Source: Obelidium mucronatum (Eukaryota > Chytridiomycota > Chytridiomycetes > Chytridiales > Chytriomycetaceae). From it: DNA of 29,913 nt. Numbering within the stretch: the first letter of the stretch is position 1; each line of letters opens with the position of its first letter. This document shows, in pieces, positions 11,576-21,248 of this stretch. Below the pieces are notes generated by a model. That model was given only the letters and a program-made list of their open reading frames with translations. It searched no databases and was not told where the DNA came from. The position numbers and the translations under genes are program-made. The stretch covers positions 1 to 29,913 of the forward strand of contig JAIVFH010000306.1 of the NCBI GenBank assembly GCA_025765595.1, written 5' to 3'.

Positions 11576-12347
11576 TTTAATTTCAGTTTTCTTTAATTGC
11601 AGTTTAATTTTTTTTTCTTGACATTCATAACCACCGTAACTATCACATTTTCAGTGCAGTTTTTTTTTAAGTAAAGTAAAACGTTGAGCATTTCTTTTTT
11701 ATGGAGAGAACTCTTATCCCCATCAAGATTCAAGGAAGCGTTCAACCTCGTTATGAAGGGGGAATTCAACTGATGCTCAGAATGCGTGCATCAATGCACC
11801 TCTTGGAAAGAATGATGTTATGCTATTTTTCCAGCCATCGACTTCTGGAAACCACAAAGCCAAAAATGCCTTCATGAACGCATCTCAGACTGGGTGAAAG
11901 TTTTTAAGGCACAGAAACGCGAAGAAGAGGAGCGAGGAAAAGAGAAGATATTTAGATGAAGAAAAGGAAAAGATATTTAGATGAGCCGCTGCATTGTCTC
12001 GTACAAGCCACCTGCCACGGCACATAGTACCAAAGAAGACATTAAACGTGCCGAAGTGTTACTGTTCGAACAATTACCTGTGCCGTCGCAGAGTGAGGTT
12101 ATCAGCGAAGTTTCTTTCGCAAAAACCTAAAACAATAAATGTCTACTTGTTAAAGACCTATATTGGCAACCCTTCACATTTTTTCTAATCAGCAAAGTTT
12201 TGAACGGTTCGAATCTGATACGTAATTGAATTGTTTGGCAGATAACAGTGGCTTGATATGAACCTTTTGATGAAATTTCCTGTCAAATGAATCTGACGGA
12301 TCACATGATTGTTCTCGTGAACCCTCTTTGAACCTGACGGTTGATCT
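11576..12347. other. Intergenic stretch with coding-like debris, no confident gene
   Basis: After the kinesin stop the sequence is T-rich (11576-11700). From 11701 to about 12130 short open stretches occur in all three forward frames, such as an ATG-led 57-codon run from 11701 and a charged stretch ending in EEEERGKEKIFR before 11960. A direct repeat AGATATTTAGATGA occurs at 11946-11959 and 11971-11984, 25 bp apart. This could be the remnant of a decayed gene or a small spliced gene that I cannot assemble. Confidence 0.4.
11981..12130 (+). CDS. Possible small ORF or terminal exon, 49 residues, unknown
   Basis: An ATG-led reading frame (begins MSRCIVSYKPP, ends SEVSFAKT, TAA at 12128-12130) has a balanced composition that looks coding rather than random. 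I recognise no family. It follows the 25-bp direct repeat and may be the last exon of a decayed or multi-exon gene. It ends about 290 bp before the chitinase gene. Chance occurrence is quite possible. Confidence 0.15.
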   Translation: MSRCIVSYKPPATAHSTKEDIKRAEVLLFEQLPVPSQSEVISEVSFAKT

Positions 12348-12353
12348 TATAAA
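12348..12353 (+). promoter_or_regulatory. TATA box of the chitinase gene
   Basis: TATAAA sits 69 bp upstream of the chitinase ATG (12422), leaving room for a start site near 12380 and a short leader. It is the clearest TATA element in the window. Confidence 0.55.
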
Positions 12354-12421
12354 ACACAGACGCGCTTTCCTGCAAAGTATCACTACACAGCTCACATCTA
12401 AGCCTGAACCCTCAAAGATAA

Positions 12422-14331
12422 ATGCTCTTGAAATCTATTCTCTTGTCCATTGGGACAACCCTTGCCGCAGCGCAATGTGCAGGCGGAACTTGGTCCTGTG
12501 AACAGAATTCGGTCTCCGTCTGCCAAGATGGCAAATGGATTGCGATCAGTCGCTGTGCTGCCACACAAGGCTGCAGAGCCGCGCCATTCTATGATTGCGG
12601 CGGGCCTGCACCCCAAAACCCAGCCCCTACTTCGAATGGTTCTTCAGAACCAGTCAAGACTACTGTTGCCCCCGTGCCCATTCCTACGTCCGATGTGGTT
12701 ACCGCTAATCCTGCCACAACTACCACTACAACTATTACCACGTCTGCAACTACTACTACATCAACAAAAGACGTCACTACCACTGCTTTAGTCGCTATTA
12801 CTACCACTACGACTACTACTACGACTACCGTTGCACCAGTTCCAACGAATCCACCAACGCAACCACCAGCACTCGGTGCCGTTTGCTACCCCAAATTCGT
12901 TTCAGGCAAGAAATATTCCAAGGGAGCGATCGTCAGCGTCAACGGAATTAACTATGAAGCAAAGTTTGAAACTGGCAATGATCCTTCAGCCGCTGGCGAC
13001 TGGTCTGACTGGAACAAACTCAACAGCTGCGACGTAAACACCTTGAAACCAAGACCTTACACTACTCCTGGAATGATTGGGTGAGGAATCTGAAGAACCA
13101 GACTTTTTGCAACTTGGCTAATTTTTATCTTAGGTACTGGGCAAATTGGGCTGCGTACACAAGACCACAAACCAGAATCGATCTCTTGGACCTCTCTGGT
13201 TTCACTGCTGTAAACTACGCGTTTTTGAATGCTATGCCAGACGGATCACTTAAGTCATTTGACGACTGGGCAGACTTTTTGCACATCTCAAGACTAACCG
13301 GAACTGTTCGGGCCAAGTATCCAAACCTCCGCACTTTGATTTCTATCGGTGGTTGGTCTGGCTCCATTTCGTTTTCTACAATCGCGAAAAGCGACTCGGC
13401 TACCGACGCCTTTGTCAAGAACGTTCAAAAATACTTGAATGACAATGGTTTCGATGGTGTGGACATTGATTGGGAACACCCAGGTGGCGGTGGTTTACCA
13501 TGTAATGTTGTGGACCCGCAGGATGCAATCAACTATGCCAAGCTTTTGAAAAAGTTGAGAGTAGCGCTCGGCCCAGACGCGTCTATTTCTATTGCTGCTT
13601 CGGCAAATGCCAATACTTACGTGGTAAATGGAAGGAACTACCTCCCTGAAATTGCGGAACCGCTTTCTTACATTCAAGTCATGACTTACGATTACTATGG
13701 ATCTTGGTCGCCATACTCTGACTTCAACAGTCCTTTGAATGTTCCATCGGCATCTGACCCACGTCAACCAGAAGCCAACGGCAAGCAGTGGTCAATTGCT
13801 GGATCAATGGCCGACTTTGAAAAAGCTGGAGTTCCGAAGTCGAAGCTTGTGCCAGGTATCGGATTCTATGGCCGGTCATGGACAGTTGAAGATGGAGCAA
13901 ACAATGGTTTGTACCAACACTGTACTGGTGGTAAGAGCAGAAACTCCTCATGCCCAGCAATTCAAGGAGATGTTCTGGACGATGTCTGGAACGATCCTTG
14001 CGGTGGTGCCTCGCGTTCCGGAGTTTGGATGTACTTGAACTTGCGTGGGGATTCTGCGGGTGCCAGAGCTCAATCGAATGCTCCACTTGCAGGAGCTGAT
14101 CCGTTCACCGCTACTAACGGATGGGTTCGCAAGTACTACGACTTTGCTGAGAGCCCAACCTTGTACAACCCTAGCACCAAGCAATTTATCAGTTACGATG
14201 ATCCACAATCTATCGAGAAGAAAACTTCGTGGGCCAAGAAGTCAGGTTACGCAGGAATTATGACCTGGGAGTTAGATCAAGACTATAAACATGAGATGAT
14301 GAACGCAATGCGTAAGGGTTGGGGAGTTTGA
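12422..14331 (+). CDS. Secreted multidomain GH18 chitinase with chitin-binding modules
   Basis: Two exons (12422-13080, 13134-14331; 53-nt intron) encode 618 residues. Order of parts: signal peptide (about 1-18), a six-cysteine module (C19, C26, C34, C45, C51, C59) resembling small chitin-binding domains such as CBM19, a Thr-rich linker (about 65-150), a CBM5/12-like module (about 154-203, with YSKGAIVSVNGINYEA), then a GH18 catalytic domain from YWANWAAYT. The GH18 motifs SIGGWSGS, FDGVDIDWE (catalytic Glu334, codon 13474-13476), MTYDYYGSW and IMTWELDQD are all present. GH18 enzymes hydrolyse beta-1,4-GlcNAc chains by substrate-assisted catalysis. No GPI signal is apparent, so it is probably secreted for chitin degradation or wall remodelling. 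The intron falls at the junction between the binding and catalytic parts. Functional integrity looks good. Confidence 0.95.
12712..12835 (+). repeat. ACT/ACA/ACG triplet-rich tract encoding the Thr linker
   Basis: Imperfect runs of ACN codons encode the poly-threonine linker of the chitinase. Such tracts are usually O-glycosylated spacers in secreted fungal enzymes and are prone to length change by slippage. Confidence 0.8.
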
Positions 14332-14337
14332 AGTTGG

Positions 14338-14343
14338 AATAAA
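14338..14343 (+). terminator. Polyadenylation signal of the chitinase gene
   Basis: AATAAA lies 7 bp after the chitinase stop codon, within the 111-bp gap to the convergent transporter gene. Confidence 0.5.
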
Positions 14344-15690
14344 GCAATCGATATGAAATCTCAACAACCAATTTGGCTTTATTGTATATTCATAACATAG
14401 GGACTAATTTTATTGAGGAACAATTAATTCGTTAGTATAGAGCTAGTTCTGGGTTGGAACTTGAGGAATTTCAGTTTCCTCTTGGTATTCTTTTTCGGCT
14501 TTTTCGGCATCAATAACAGGCGAGTCGATTTCAGTGAGTGTTGGATTCATTGTGAACGATCCCTTTGGAATGAAAGTACCCGCAAGAATAACAACACATC
14601 CGACAGAGAACATGACACCAGCAATGATGTAAAATGGCTCGATACCCGTGCTGTAAGCTAAGTTTTTGTCGTTCTTGATGGCCTTGACTTTGTTGGCAAA
14701 GACATCGAGGTACTTTCCAAGTCCAAAGTTAAGGCAGAAGTAAATGAGAATGTAAGAAGAGTAGAGAAAAGCCATCACTGCACCCAATGGAGAAACTTCT
14801 TCGGTGTTCTCTTCATCTTCTTCTTGGTGTTCGAGTTGAGATTGGATGTAAGCTGCGAGAGACACATCACCGGCAGCCCAACCCATGGAAATAAACATGA
14901 AAAGAGCGGCAACCATCCAGGCATATTGTTGAGGAGTGGTACCACTGGTCAACAAAGAGTATGCAAGTCCTGGAACAAGCCAGACCAAGTTCAAAACGAG
15001 AGCATCCCAACGAACCCATGGAATTGGTGTGTGGATTTGCGTGTTGAAAATAAAGACAATGAATGCACCACAGAGCTCCCCAAAGTTGGAGCCACCATTC
15101 ATGATTTGGGCGAAAGCCGCGTCACCGAGCACAATCTTTGAAAAGTTTGGTGCGATACCATTTTCCAAATATCTGTGGAACACAAGACCAATAGTGTAAC
15201 CAGGGATCAACCAAAAGAATTTGCGGGAGCTGAAAATAATACGAGCACCCACAACGATGGACTGGAAGTAGACGGCGGTGTAGTGAGCAACTGCGCCAAG
15301 TGCAGAACGTTTTGGAGCATTCAAAACCTTTTCAGAAATCTTGCGTTCAGGCGAGCTGACTTGCCACCATGAGAATGCAGCGAGGATAAAAAGCGGGGGG
15401 CTGACGGACATTGCGTAGACATGTCCAAGCTTTTAAATCATGAAGGCAGAAAAAAAGGCACCGGAAGTTCCAGCAACTTCGTACCAAATATGGACGGTTG
15501 CATCCATCTTCTTAAGCTTTGCAACGTCGCCTCCTACGATATCACGAGGAATAACGCGGCGGATGAGTTCAATGATTCCATAGGCGATTCCGATGGAAAG
15601 GAAAAGAGGAAAGATGAGGTATGGCGTCCAATTTCCATAAGTCTTTGGATCTGGACTTTCCTTTCCATTCTTGGTGATGTAGCTAACAAC

Positions 15691-15695
15691 TTGCC
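15691..15695. repeat. Target-site duplication, left copy (TTGCC)
   Basis: TTGCC directly precedes the left LTR and matches the five bases after the right LTR (21618-21622). A 5-bp duplication is usual for Ty1/copia integrase. Confidence 0.85.
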
Positions 15696-16064
15696 TATTA
15701 AGAAACTTAAAGTTCAATTGAATAGAATCAACTTCGATATCCCAAAGCAAGGGAATCGATTGCTTTATTTATAGTCGTTGTGATTTAACAAGCCAAATTG
15801 GCAAAATTTGAAAGAGATAGTTGTAAATAAAATGTAGAAGTGAATAACAGTGAGAATTGAGGGGAATTCCCTTTGAGGTCTCGGAAGTTCTTGGGTGTCT
15901 TGTATGGCTTGAATTGTTGAGTGGCTTCCAAGAGAATTTTCTCATTTAGAACGAGAGACGCATAGAGTCGGCGAGCGGCGATCGGGTAGAAACAGAAATA
16001 GAGTACAACTGCGGGGATAACTGAAGAACTGAACAAATAAAGTTGAAGTTGACAAAACTTAATA
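15696..16064 (-). repeat. 3' LTR of the copia element
   Basis: 369 bp, starting TATTAAG and ending CTTAATA on either strand (7-bp inverted termini). Because the element is on the minus strand this left copy is its 3' LTR. A minus-strand TATAAATAAA stretch near its distal end could serve as TATA box and/or polyadenylation signal. Confidence 0.93.
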
Positions 16065-16072
16065 CTCCCCCT
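16065..16072 (-). other. Polypurine tract of the copia element
   Basis: On the minus strand AGGGGGAG lies immediately before the 3' LTR, as expected for the RNase H-resistant primer of plus-strand DNA synthesis. Confidence 0.75.
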
Positions 16073-16107
16073 ATTTGTGAAGTGAGGGAATAATGTCAAA
16101 GATGGTT

Positions 16108-19100
16108 TTAATCATCCTTGCTACGGTCTCCATCACCAGGCGATGTGTTACCGTCACTTTGGAGTTTTGAAACGAGGAAAGAGAGGAAATAAAGGAACTT
16201 GATTCTTGGTAGAGCCTTGGTGAGGATATCAGCGATCATTTCGGCAGTAGCAATGTAAACCATGATAATGGTACCGGCGTGGACTTGTTCACGAATGTAG
16301 CGGTACTTAACATCCATGTGTTTGGATCGCTGGTGAGACTCATTGTTCTTTGAGATAGCGATAGCACCTTGGTTATCGGCGTAGATGACAGTGGGCTTGT
16401 CCTGGGTTGCACCAAGTTCGGCAAGAAGCTGGCGGAGCCAAACTGCTTCGGTGGTAGCGTGGTAAGCTGCAGTCCATTCTGCCATCATAGAAGAAGTAGC
16501 AACGGTAGACTGGAGCTTAGAGCGAGTAGATACAGGACAGCCTGCTAAGAAGTAGACGTAACCAGAGGTGGAATTTCGAGTATCAACACAACCAGCCCAA
16601 TCGGCATCTGTGTATCCGATTAGTGTTTCAGCATCTTTGGAGTTACCGTTGAAGACAAGCCCAAGGGCTTGAGTCCCGGCTAAGTACTGGAGAAGGCGGA
16701 TTCCAGCATTCCAATGACCTTGCTGAGGAGCGGCAACGAAGCGGGACAATACACCGATTGCGTAGAGAATGTCTGGGCGAGTCCAGACTGCGAGATACAT
16801 GATAGCGCCGACAAGACCACGGTAAGAATTGATTTCTTGATTCAGTGGTTCCCCAAGATTGACGGCGGACATGTCGCGTTGGACGGTGATGGAATCGGAC
16901 ATCGGGGTTGCGGCAACTTGACAGTCGGCTTGACCGAACCGAGATAGGATCTTGGCAATGTAGCCTGGCTGGGACAGGTGGATGAGCTTGCGAGAGCGGT
17001 CGCGGACAATAGAAATTCCTAGGTAGTCCTTGAGGGGTCCGAGAGCGTTGAGGTCAAGAGCGGCGAGTAGCTGGTTGGAGATGAAGGTGGCACGTGATAA
17101 ACCCTTGGCGAACAACACTAAATCGTCAACGTATACGCAGAGGAAACAATGTACTCCTTCATACGTAATAACATACACGCATTCGTCATTGACTAGGCGG
17201 TTCCATCCAATGGCAAGAAGCTGAGTGTTGAGGTGATCGTTCCAGGCCTTTCCAGCTTGCTTTAAACCATAGAGGCCCTTCAATAGGCGGAGGCAGTTTG
17301 ATGATTTGTTGACGGGCGTATATCCTTCCGGAAAGGACATGTAAATTTCTTCTTCAAGTGTCGAATGAAGAAACGCATTATTGACATCGAAGGACAGAAT
17401 CTCCCAGTCGCGGGCGGCGGCCAGGGCGAGTAAGCACTTGATGGACGCAATCTTAACAACCGGACTGAAGGTTTCGTGGTAATCCATACCTTGGACTTGT
17501 GAGAAACCCTTGCCTACTAACCTCCCTTTATATCTTGTAGGTTTCCCGAGAGCATCTGTCTTTCGCTTGAAGGTCCAGCGGCAGCCAATAGCCTTTCGAT
17601 TTTCAGGTAGAGCGGTTTCCTCCCATGTACCGTTCCTTTGGAGTGACTCGAGTTCCTGCTGAATAGCTGTTCTCCAATCGGCGGCGTCGGGAGACTGCAA
17701 GGCTTCCTGGTAGCTTGCTGGGTCAGTAGTAGTAGTTGAAACTGCGGCTGTGAGCGCATTGAAACCGACAATGTAAGCGTTGCTAGACTTTGGTTTATTG
17801 TAAGCTAACGGGTTGTATCTTTGGACAGGGCGCTTGTCGCGGGTCGAACGGCGAACTGGCGGCGAAGCGGTTGCTGATGGCTGGAAGCTGACGGTGCGAG
17901 CTGGAGAGGGTTGTGGAGGAGATGGCTCTGGAGTTGGAGTTCTGGAACTGGGACCGGACGAGTTGGGAGCAGGAGGTGGAACGAACGAGGATGAAGACGA
18001 AGCGGAAGAAGGAGAAACTGGCGTACCGGGAGCGGTGTGGAACGTGTCATCGTCAGAAGGATCCGAGGCGTCATCGTCGCTGGAGTCCTCTGCTAGGGGG
18101 TCTTCAAGAACGGTTACGGATGCGGCTGGATAAACGCGAGAGGTGAGTGGGTCGTAGCATAAGTAGTTACCGTTCCCTCTGTAGTCGAAACCAACGATGT
18201 GGCATAGGTTGCCGCGGTCGTCGAGCTTGCGGGTCTTGGAATTGTGGGAGTAAGCGCGGCTCCCCCAGGCGACGAGGCGGGAACAGTCAGGAATTTTACC
18301 GGTGAACGCTTGGAACGGAGTGGTGGTAAGTGTCTTCCTTGGTGTGCGGTTGGCAAGATAAGCGGCGCTTAATACTGCTTCTCCCCATAGAAACTTGGGA
18401 AGGTTGGAGTCGCGCAGAATGGCGCGCGTGATGTTCATCACGGTCTGGATGGCTCTCTCAGCGCGAGAGTTCTGCTGCGGTGTGCTTGGAGCCGTGACTG
18501 AGTGCTTGATGCCATTGCGGGCACAGTGCTCCTTCATGCGAGCGTTAATGAACTCGCCGCCTCCGTCAGTGGAGTACTCTTTAACGGTGAGTCCATGTTG
18601 GTTGTATAGTGCGGCTTCGAACTCAACAATCCTTTCGAAAGCTTCAGACTTGGCCTTGAGCAAGTAGATCCATATAACCGAGCTGGCGTCGTCGACAAGG
18701 ATAAGAAAGAAGCGGTGACCATCGTGGGTAGCGACTTGGATTGGCCCCGCTAGATCGGCGCTAACCTTACCTACTAAGGTGGTGCAGCGCTCCTTCGGGT
18801 GAGTGAACGGGCGCTTGTGGAGGTTGGCGGCGGTGCAGGTGGTACAGACGGCGGTGGACTCGGAGCTGGAGATGGACTTGGGATCGATAGAGAGCTTGAC
18901 GAGAGGAGATCCAGTGGTCATGGAGTCAATGATGCGCTTGACCGCATCCTTGCCGCAGTGACCGAAGCGGCGGTGAAGAAGCGACTCAAGCGACGTAGCG
19001 ACGGCAGTAAGCGCGTGGCCAAGAGGGCGCGAGGGACTGTAGTCGACAAGATAGAGTCCTCTTGAATCAACGGTGGCGGTAAGTACAGTTTCATTGTTGC

Positions 19101-21090
19101 GGCTAATGATGGCCTTGTGCTTGTCAATTACTAACTTGCAACCTTGGGCGGCGAGCGCGGACATGGAAACCAGATTGGAGCGGAAGCGCGGGACGTGATA
19201 CACCTCGTTGAGAACGAGTGTCTTGGCGTTGGAGTTTGCTGGTGGGGTAAGTGCGACCTTGCCCCTTGACACAATTGTGCACTTTGACTCACCACCAACT
19301 GTTACAGTGTCGTGAAACGGTGCTCTGGACAGGAAATCGCTGGATCGGGCGAAGAAATGCTTGCTGGCTCCAGTGTCAAGGTAAGTTGGAATTGAAGCGG
19401 GCGTTCTGGACTTGGAAACGAGAGCGGAAGAGGAACTGGGGTACTTGAGTAGAGCAGCTGGAGGATCGATGGCGGGATCAAGGAAATCGACGTCATGGGC
19501 AAGCGGAACGACGGCGTTAAGGGCTACAGTGTCGGCAACCAGGGCGACTTTGGCTTGATCATGTTCAGGGAAAACGAGGGATGTACCTGGTAAGTAGTCC
19601 TTTTCTTTTAGTTCTAAGTACAGATGGATGAACTGAATTTCTTTGGCTAGAGCAGCTTGAGCGTTCTGGGCTTGTTGGCGCAGCGTGTGTTCAAGAAAAT
19701 AGTCGGAGTCTTTCCAGTGGCTGAGTGGATCATCGGACGGAGCTGGATCAATAAAGGTGGTAACGGAAGTGGTTGTAGCGGTAATTGTTCCAAATAAAGT
19801 GTTGTGTTCTTTTGGTTTATTTGGAGTAGTAGTAGTAGTAGAAGTAGAAGTGGCAGAGTAAGTAGTAGTGTCAGTAGCATTAGTAGATGTAGCAGTAGTG
19901 GTAGCGTAGGTAGTAGAAGTAGAAGAATCGATAGGAGTCCAGGTAGCTGGAGAGTCTGCAGTTGCTGTGTCGGGACTGAAGAACTCGAGGTCATCCTCAG
20001 TGTCTTCGTCGGAGATGTAGTCTGAGTCTGATTCGCAGCTGAGTGCAATCAGATCGAGGGCGGAGCGATGGAGCTTGCTGTAGTCCAGCAATCGATGGTC
20101 GTTGGACCAATCTGTGACTGCAGAGAAGGAAAGGAAGCTGCTGTTGGTACGGCTCTTTCCTGGGTAGCGGGTTTGGCTGCTGCTGCGGCTCTGAGAGCGG
20201 TGGCGGTTGAAGTTGTTGCCGCGGTGGTTATTGCTGCGGCTGTTGTTGCGGTTGTAGCTGTTGGTAGTAGGAGAGGAACTGTAGTTAGAGCTATAGTTGG
20301 AGTTGTTGTTACCGCTAAAACCGCTGGAACCGCGAGAGCCAGCGTTGGCTCGCTTGAGAGCGTGGCAGTCAGGGCGAATGTGACCGACTTTGCCGCAATA
20401 GTGGCAAGTGCGAGTCTCCCGCTGTTGGTGGACTTGATGGGCCTGCTTGGCTTGCAGCGCGTGAGTATTGCGAGCGGAGTCCTTGCCCTCATTCTTGGCA
20501 ACTTGAATGAGGTTCTTGGCTCGAACCGAAAAGGCGGAAGCGACCTGGTTGAGAGTTGGCGGCGCGTTGTTAAACGCGGCGGCGATGTTGATGGCATACA
20601 CAAAGGGTGGCCAATCGTCCCCAGTAGAGGGCAACGATTCAAGAAGCGTAGTGGTTTGCTCTTCAAGGAGAGCGGCGGTAGGTGGCTGGCCATTGCCGAT
20701 GCGCGAGTAGATAGTCTGGAGTTCAGAGAGGTGAGCGTCTGGATCGGATAGCTCAGCGTATTTGAGTTGCTTGGCGGCCTTGCGGAGCGCGAGGATATTG
20801 CTTGCGTCGGCGGTGCCATGATTAGTAACAAGGTAAGTGTTCATTTCCATAACGTTGGCGAGACCGCGAACGAGGTTCAGGTGGGTGTCCGAGAGGTGTC
20901 TGAATAGCAGACCTTTAACGTGTGAGTGGAGTTCCATTTGTTCGGCGTTGTCGAGAATCGGTGCAGCAGTGAGAAGCGCAGTTGCGCCTGGGACTTCGTC
21001 GCAAGTAGCGGTGAAGCGGCAGTGCCAGACTGGAAAGTCGTGGGTATCCTTGCCGAAGACAAGGAGCTTGATTTTCATAAGAGCGGCCAT
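16108..21090 (-). CDS. Copia Gag-Pol polyprotein, intact
   Basis: A single frame of 1,660 residues without stop or frameshift. Domains, with residue numbers counted from the ATG at 21090: Gag with a CCHC zinc knuckle (C229, C232, H237, C242); Ser/Thr-rich spacer; aspartic protease LDTGAS (D572); integrase with the catalytic triad D779, D842, E878 (D-x62-D-x35-E) and an upstream HHCC-type region (HRRFGH, then CTTC); Ser/Pro-rich linker; reverse transcriptase with SFDVNNAFLH (D1235), GLYGLKQAGKAW and YVDD (D1322, D1323); RNase H with YTDADW (D1495), MAEW (E1538) and YADNQG (D1572). All catalytic residues expected for retrotransposition are present. No separate gag frame or frameshift signal is seen, so Gag and Pol are probably made as one protein and processed by the protease. 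The start ATG lies 158 nt inside the 5' LTR. Confidence 0.95.
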   Translation of the reverse strand: MAALMKIKLLVFGKDTHDFPVWHCRFTATCDEVPGATALLTAAPILDNAEQMELHSHVKGLLFRHLSDTHLNLVRGLANVMEMNTYLVTNHGTADASNILALRKAAKQLKYAELSDPDAHLSELQTIYSRIGNGQPPTAALLEEQTTTLLESLPSTGDDWPPFVYAINIAAAFNNAPPTLNQVASAFSVRAKNLIQVAKNEGKDSARNTHALQAKQAHQVHQQRETRTCHYCGKVGHIRPDCHALKRANAGSRGSSGFSGNNNSNYSSNYSSSPTTNSYNRNNSRSNNHRGNNFNRHRSQSRSSSQTRYPGKSRTNSSFLSFSAVTDWSNDHRLLDYSKLHRSALDLIALSCESDSDYISDEDTEDDLEFFSPDTATADSPATWTPIDSSTSTTYATTTATSTNATDTTTYSATSTSTTTTTPNKPKEHNTLFGTITATTTSVTTFIDPAPSDDPLSHWKDSDYFLEHTLRQQAQNAQAALAKEIQFIHLYLELKEKDYLPGTSLVFPEHDQAKVALVADTVALNAVVPLAHDVDFLDPAIDPPAALLKYPSSSSALVSKSRTPASIPTYLDTGASKHFFARSSDFLSRAPFHDTVTVGGESKCTIVSRGKVALTPPANSNAKTLVLNEVYHVPRFRSNLVSMSALAAQGCKLVIDKHKAIISRNNETVLTATVDSRGLYLVDYSPSRPLGHALTAVATSLESLLHRRFGHCGKDAVKRIIDSMTTGSPLVKLSIDPKSISSSESTAVCTTCTAANLHKRPFTHPKERCTTLVGKVSADLAGPIQVATHDGHRFFLILVDDASSVIWIYLLKAKSEAFERIVEFEAALYNQHGLTVKEYSTDGGGEFINARMKEHCARNGIKHSVTAPSTPQQNSRAERAIQTVMNITRAILRDSNLPKFLWGEAVLSAAYLANRTPRKTLTTTPFQAFTGKIPDCSRLVAWGSRAYSHNSKTRKLDDRGNLCHIVGFDYRGNGNYLCYDPLTSRVYPAASVTVLEDPLAEDSSDDDASDPSDDDTFHTAPGTPVSPSSASSSSSFVPPPAPNSSGPSSRTPTPEPSPPQPSPARTVSFQPSATASPPVRRSTRDKRPVQRYNPLAYNKPKSSNAYIVGFNALTAAVSTTTTDPASYQEALQSPDAADWRTAIQQELESLQRNGTWEETALPENRKAIGCRWTFKRKTDALGKPTRYKGRLVGKGFSQVQGMDYHETFSPVVKIASIKCLLALAAARDWEILSFDVNNAFLHSTLEEEIYMSFPEGYTPVNKSSNCLRLLKGLYGLKQAGKAWNDHLNTQLLAIGWNRLVNDECVYVITYEGVHCFLCVYVDDLVLFAKGLSRATFISNQLLAALDLNALGPLKDYLGISIVRDRSRKLIHLSQPGYIAKILSRFGQADCQVAATPMSDSITVQRDMSAVNLGEPLNQEINSYRGLVGAIMYLAVWTRPDILYAIGVLSRFVAAPQQGHWNAGIRLLQYLAGTQALGLVFNGNSKDAETLIGYTDADWAGCVDTRNSTSGYVYFLAGCPVSTRSKLQSTVATSSMMAEWTAAYHATTEAVWLRQLLAELGATQDKPTVIYADNQGAIAISKNNESHQRSKHMDVKYRYIREQVHAGTIIMVYIATAEMIADILTKALPRIKFLYFLSFLVSKLQSDGNTSPGDGDRSKDD

Positions 21091-21235
21091 AGTAGTAACT
21101 GGAAGTAGTAGTAATAAGAGAAGACTGTAGGAGAATTCAATGATCGAAGTTGTAGCGCGATAGTAGCAGTAGATCAGATGTGGCTGATGTTGTAGCAGTT
21201 ATAGAAGAACTGAAGCGGCAGTGGCAGAGACTGTT

Positions 21236-21248
21236 GGTGCTGATAACG
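21236..21248 (-). other. Candidate primer-binding site of the copia element
   Basis: On the minus strand CGTTATCAGCACC directly follows the 5' LTR, the place of the tRNA primer-binding site. It does not begin with TGG, so it would not pair with a tRNA 3' CCA end; an internal tRNA fragment, as used by Drosophila copia, is possible. Assigned by position only. Confidence 0.35.

Noticed and set aside
14824..15372. Forward open frames opposite the transporter
   Set aside because: They overlap the conserved membrane protein on the other strand and have no independent support.
15433..15435. Reassigned stop codon (TAA read as an amino acid)
   Set aside because: The kinesin-like and SR genes end at TAA where their domains end, and no other in-frame TAA interrupts a conserved domain, apart from the phase-broken kinesin exon 1.
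15785..16099. Minus-strand frame in the left LTR as a host gene
   Set aside because: It lies within the LTR and is repeated in the other LTR, so it belongs to the element and not to a separate gene.
20068..20751. 227-codon forward frame opposite the copia gag region
   Set aside because: Mirror of the polyprotein coding strand, Ala/Val-rich by codon complement, with no recognisable domain.
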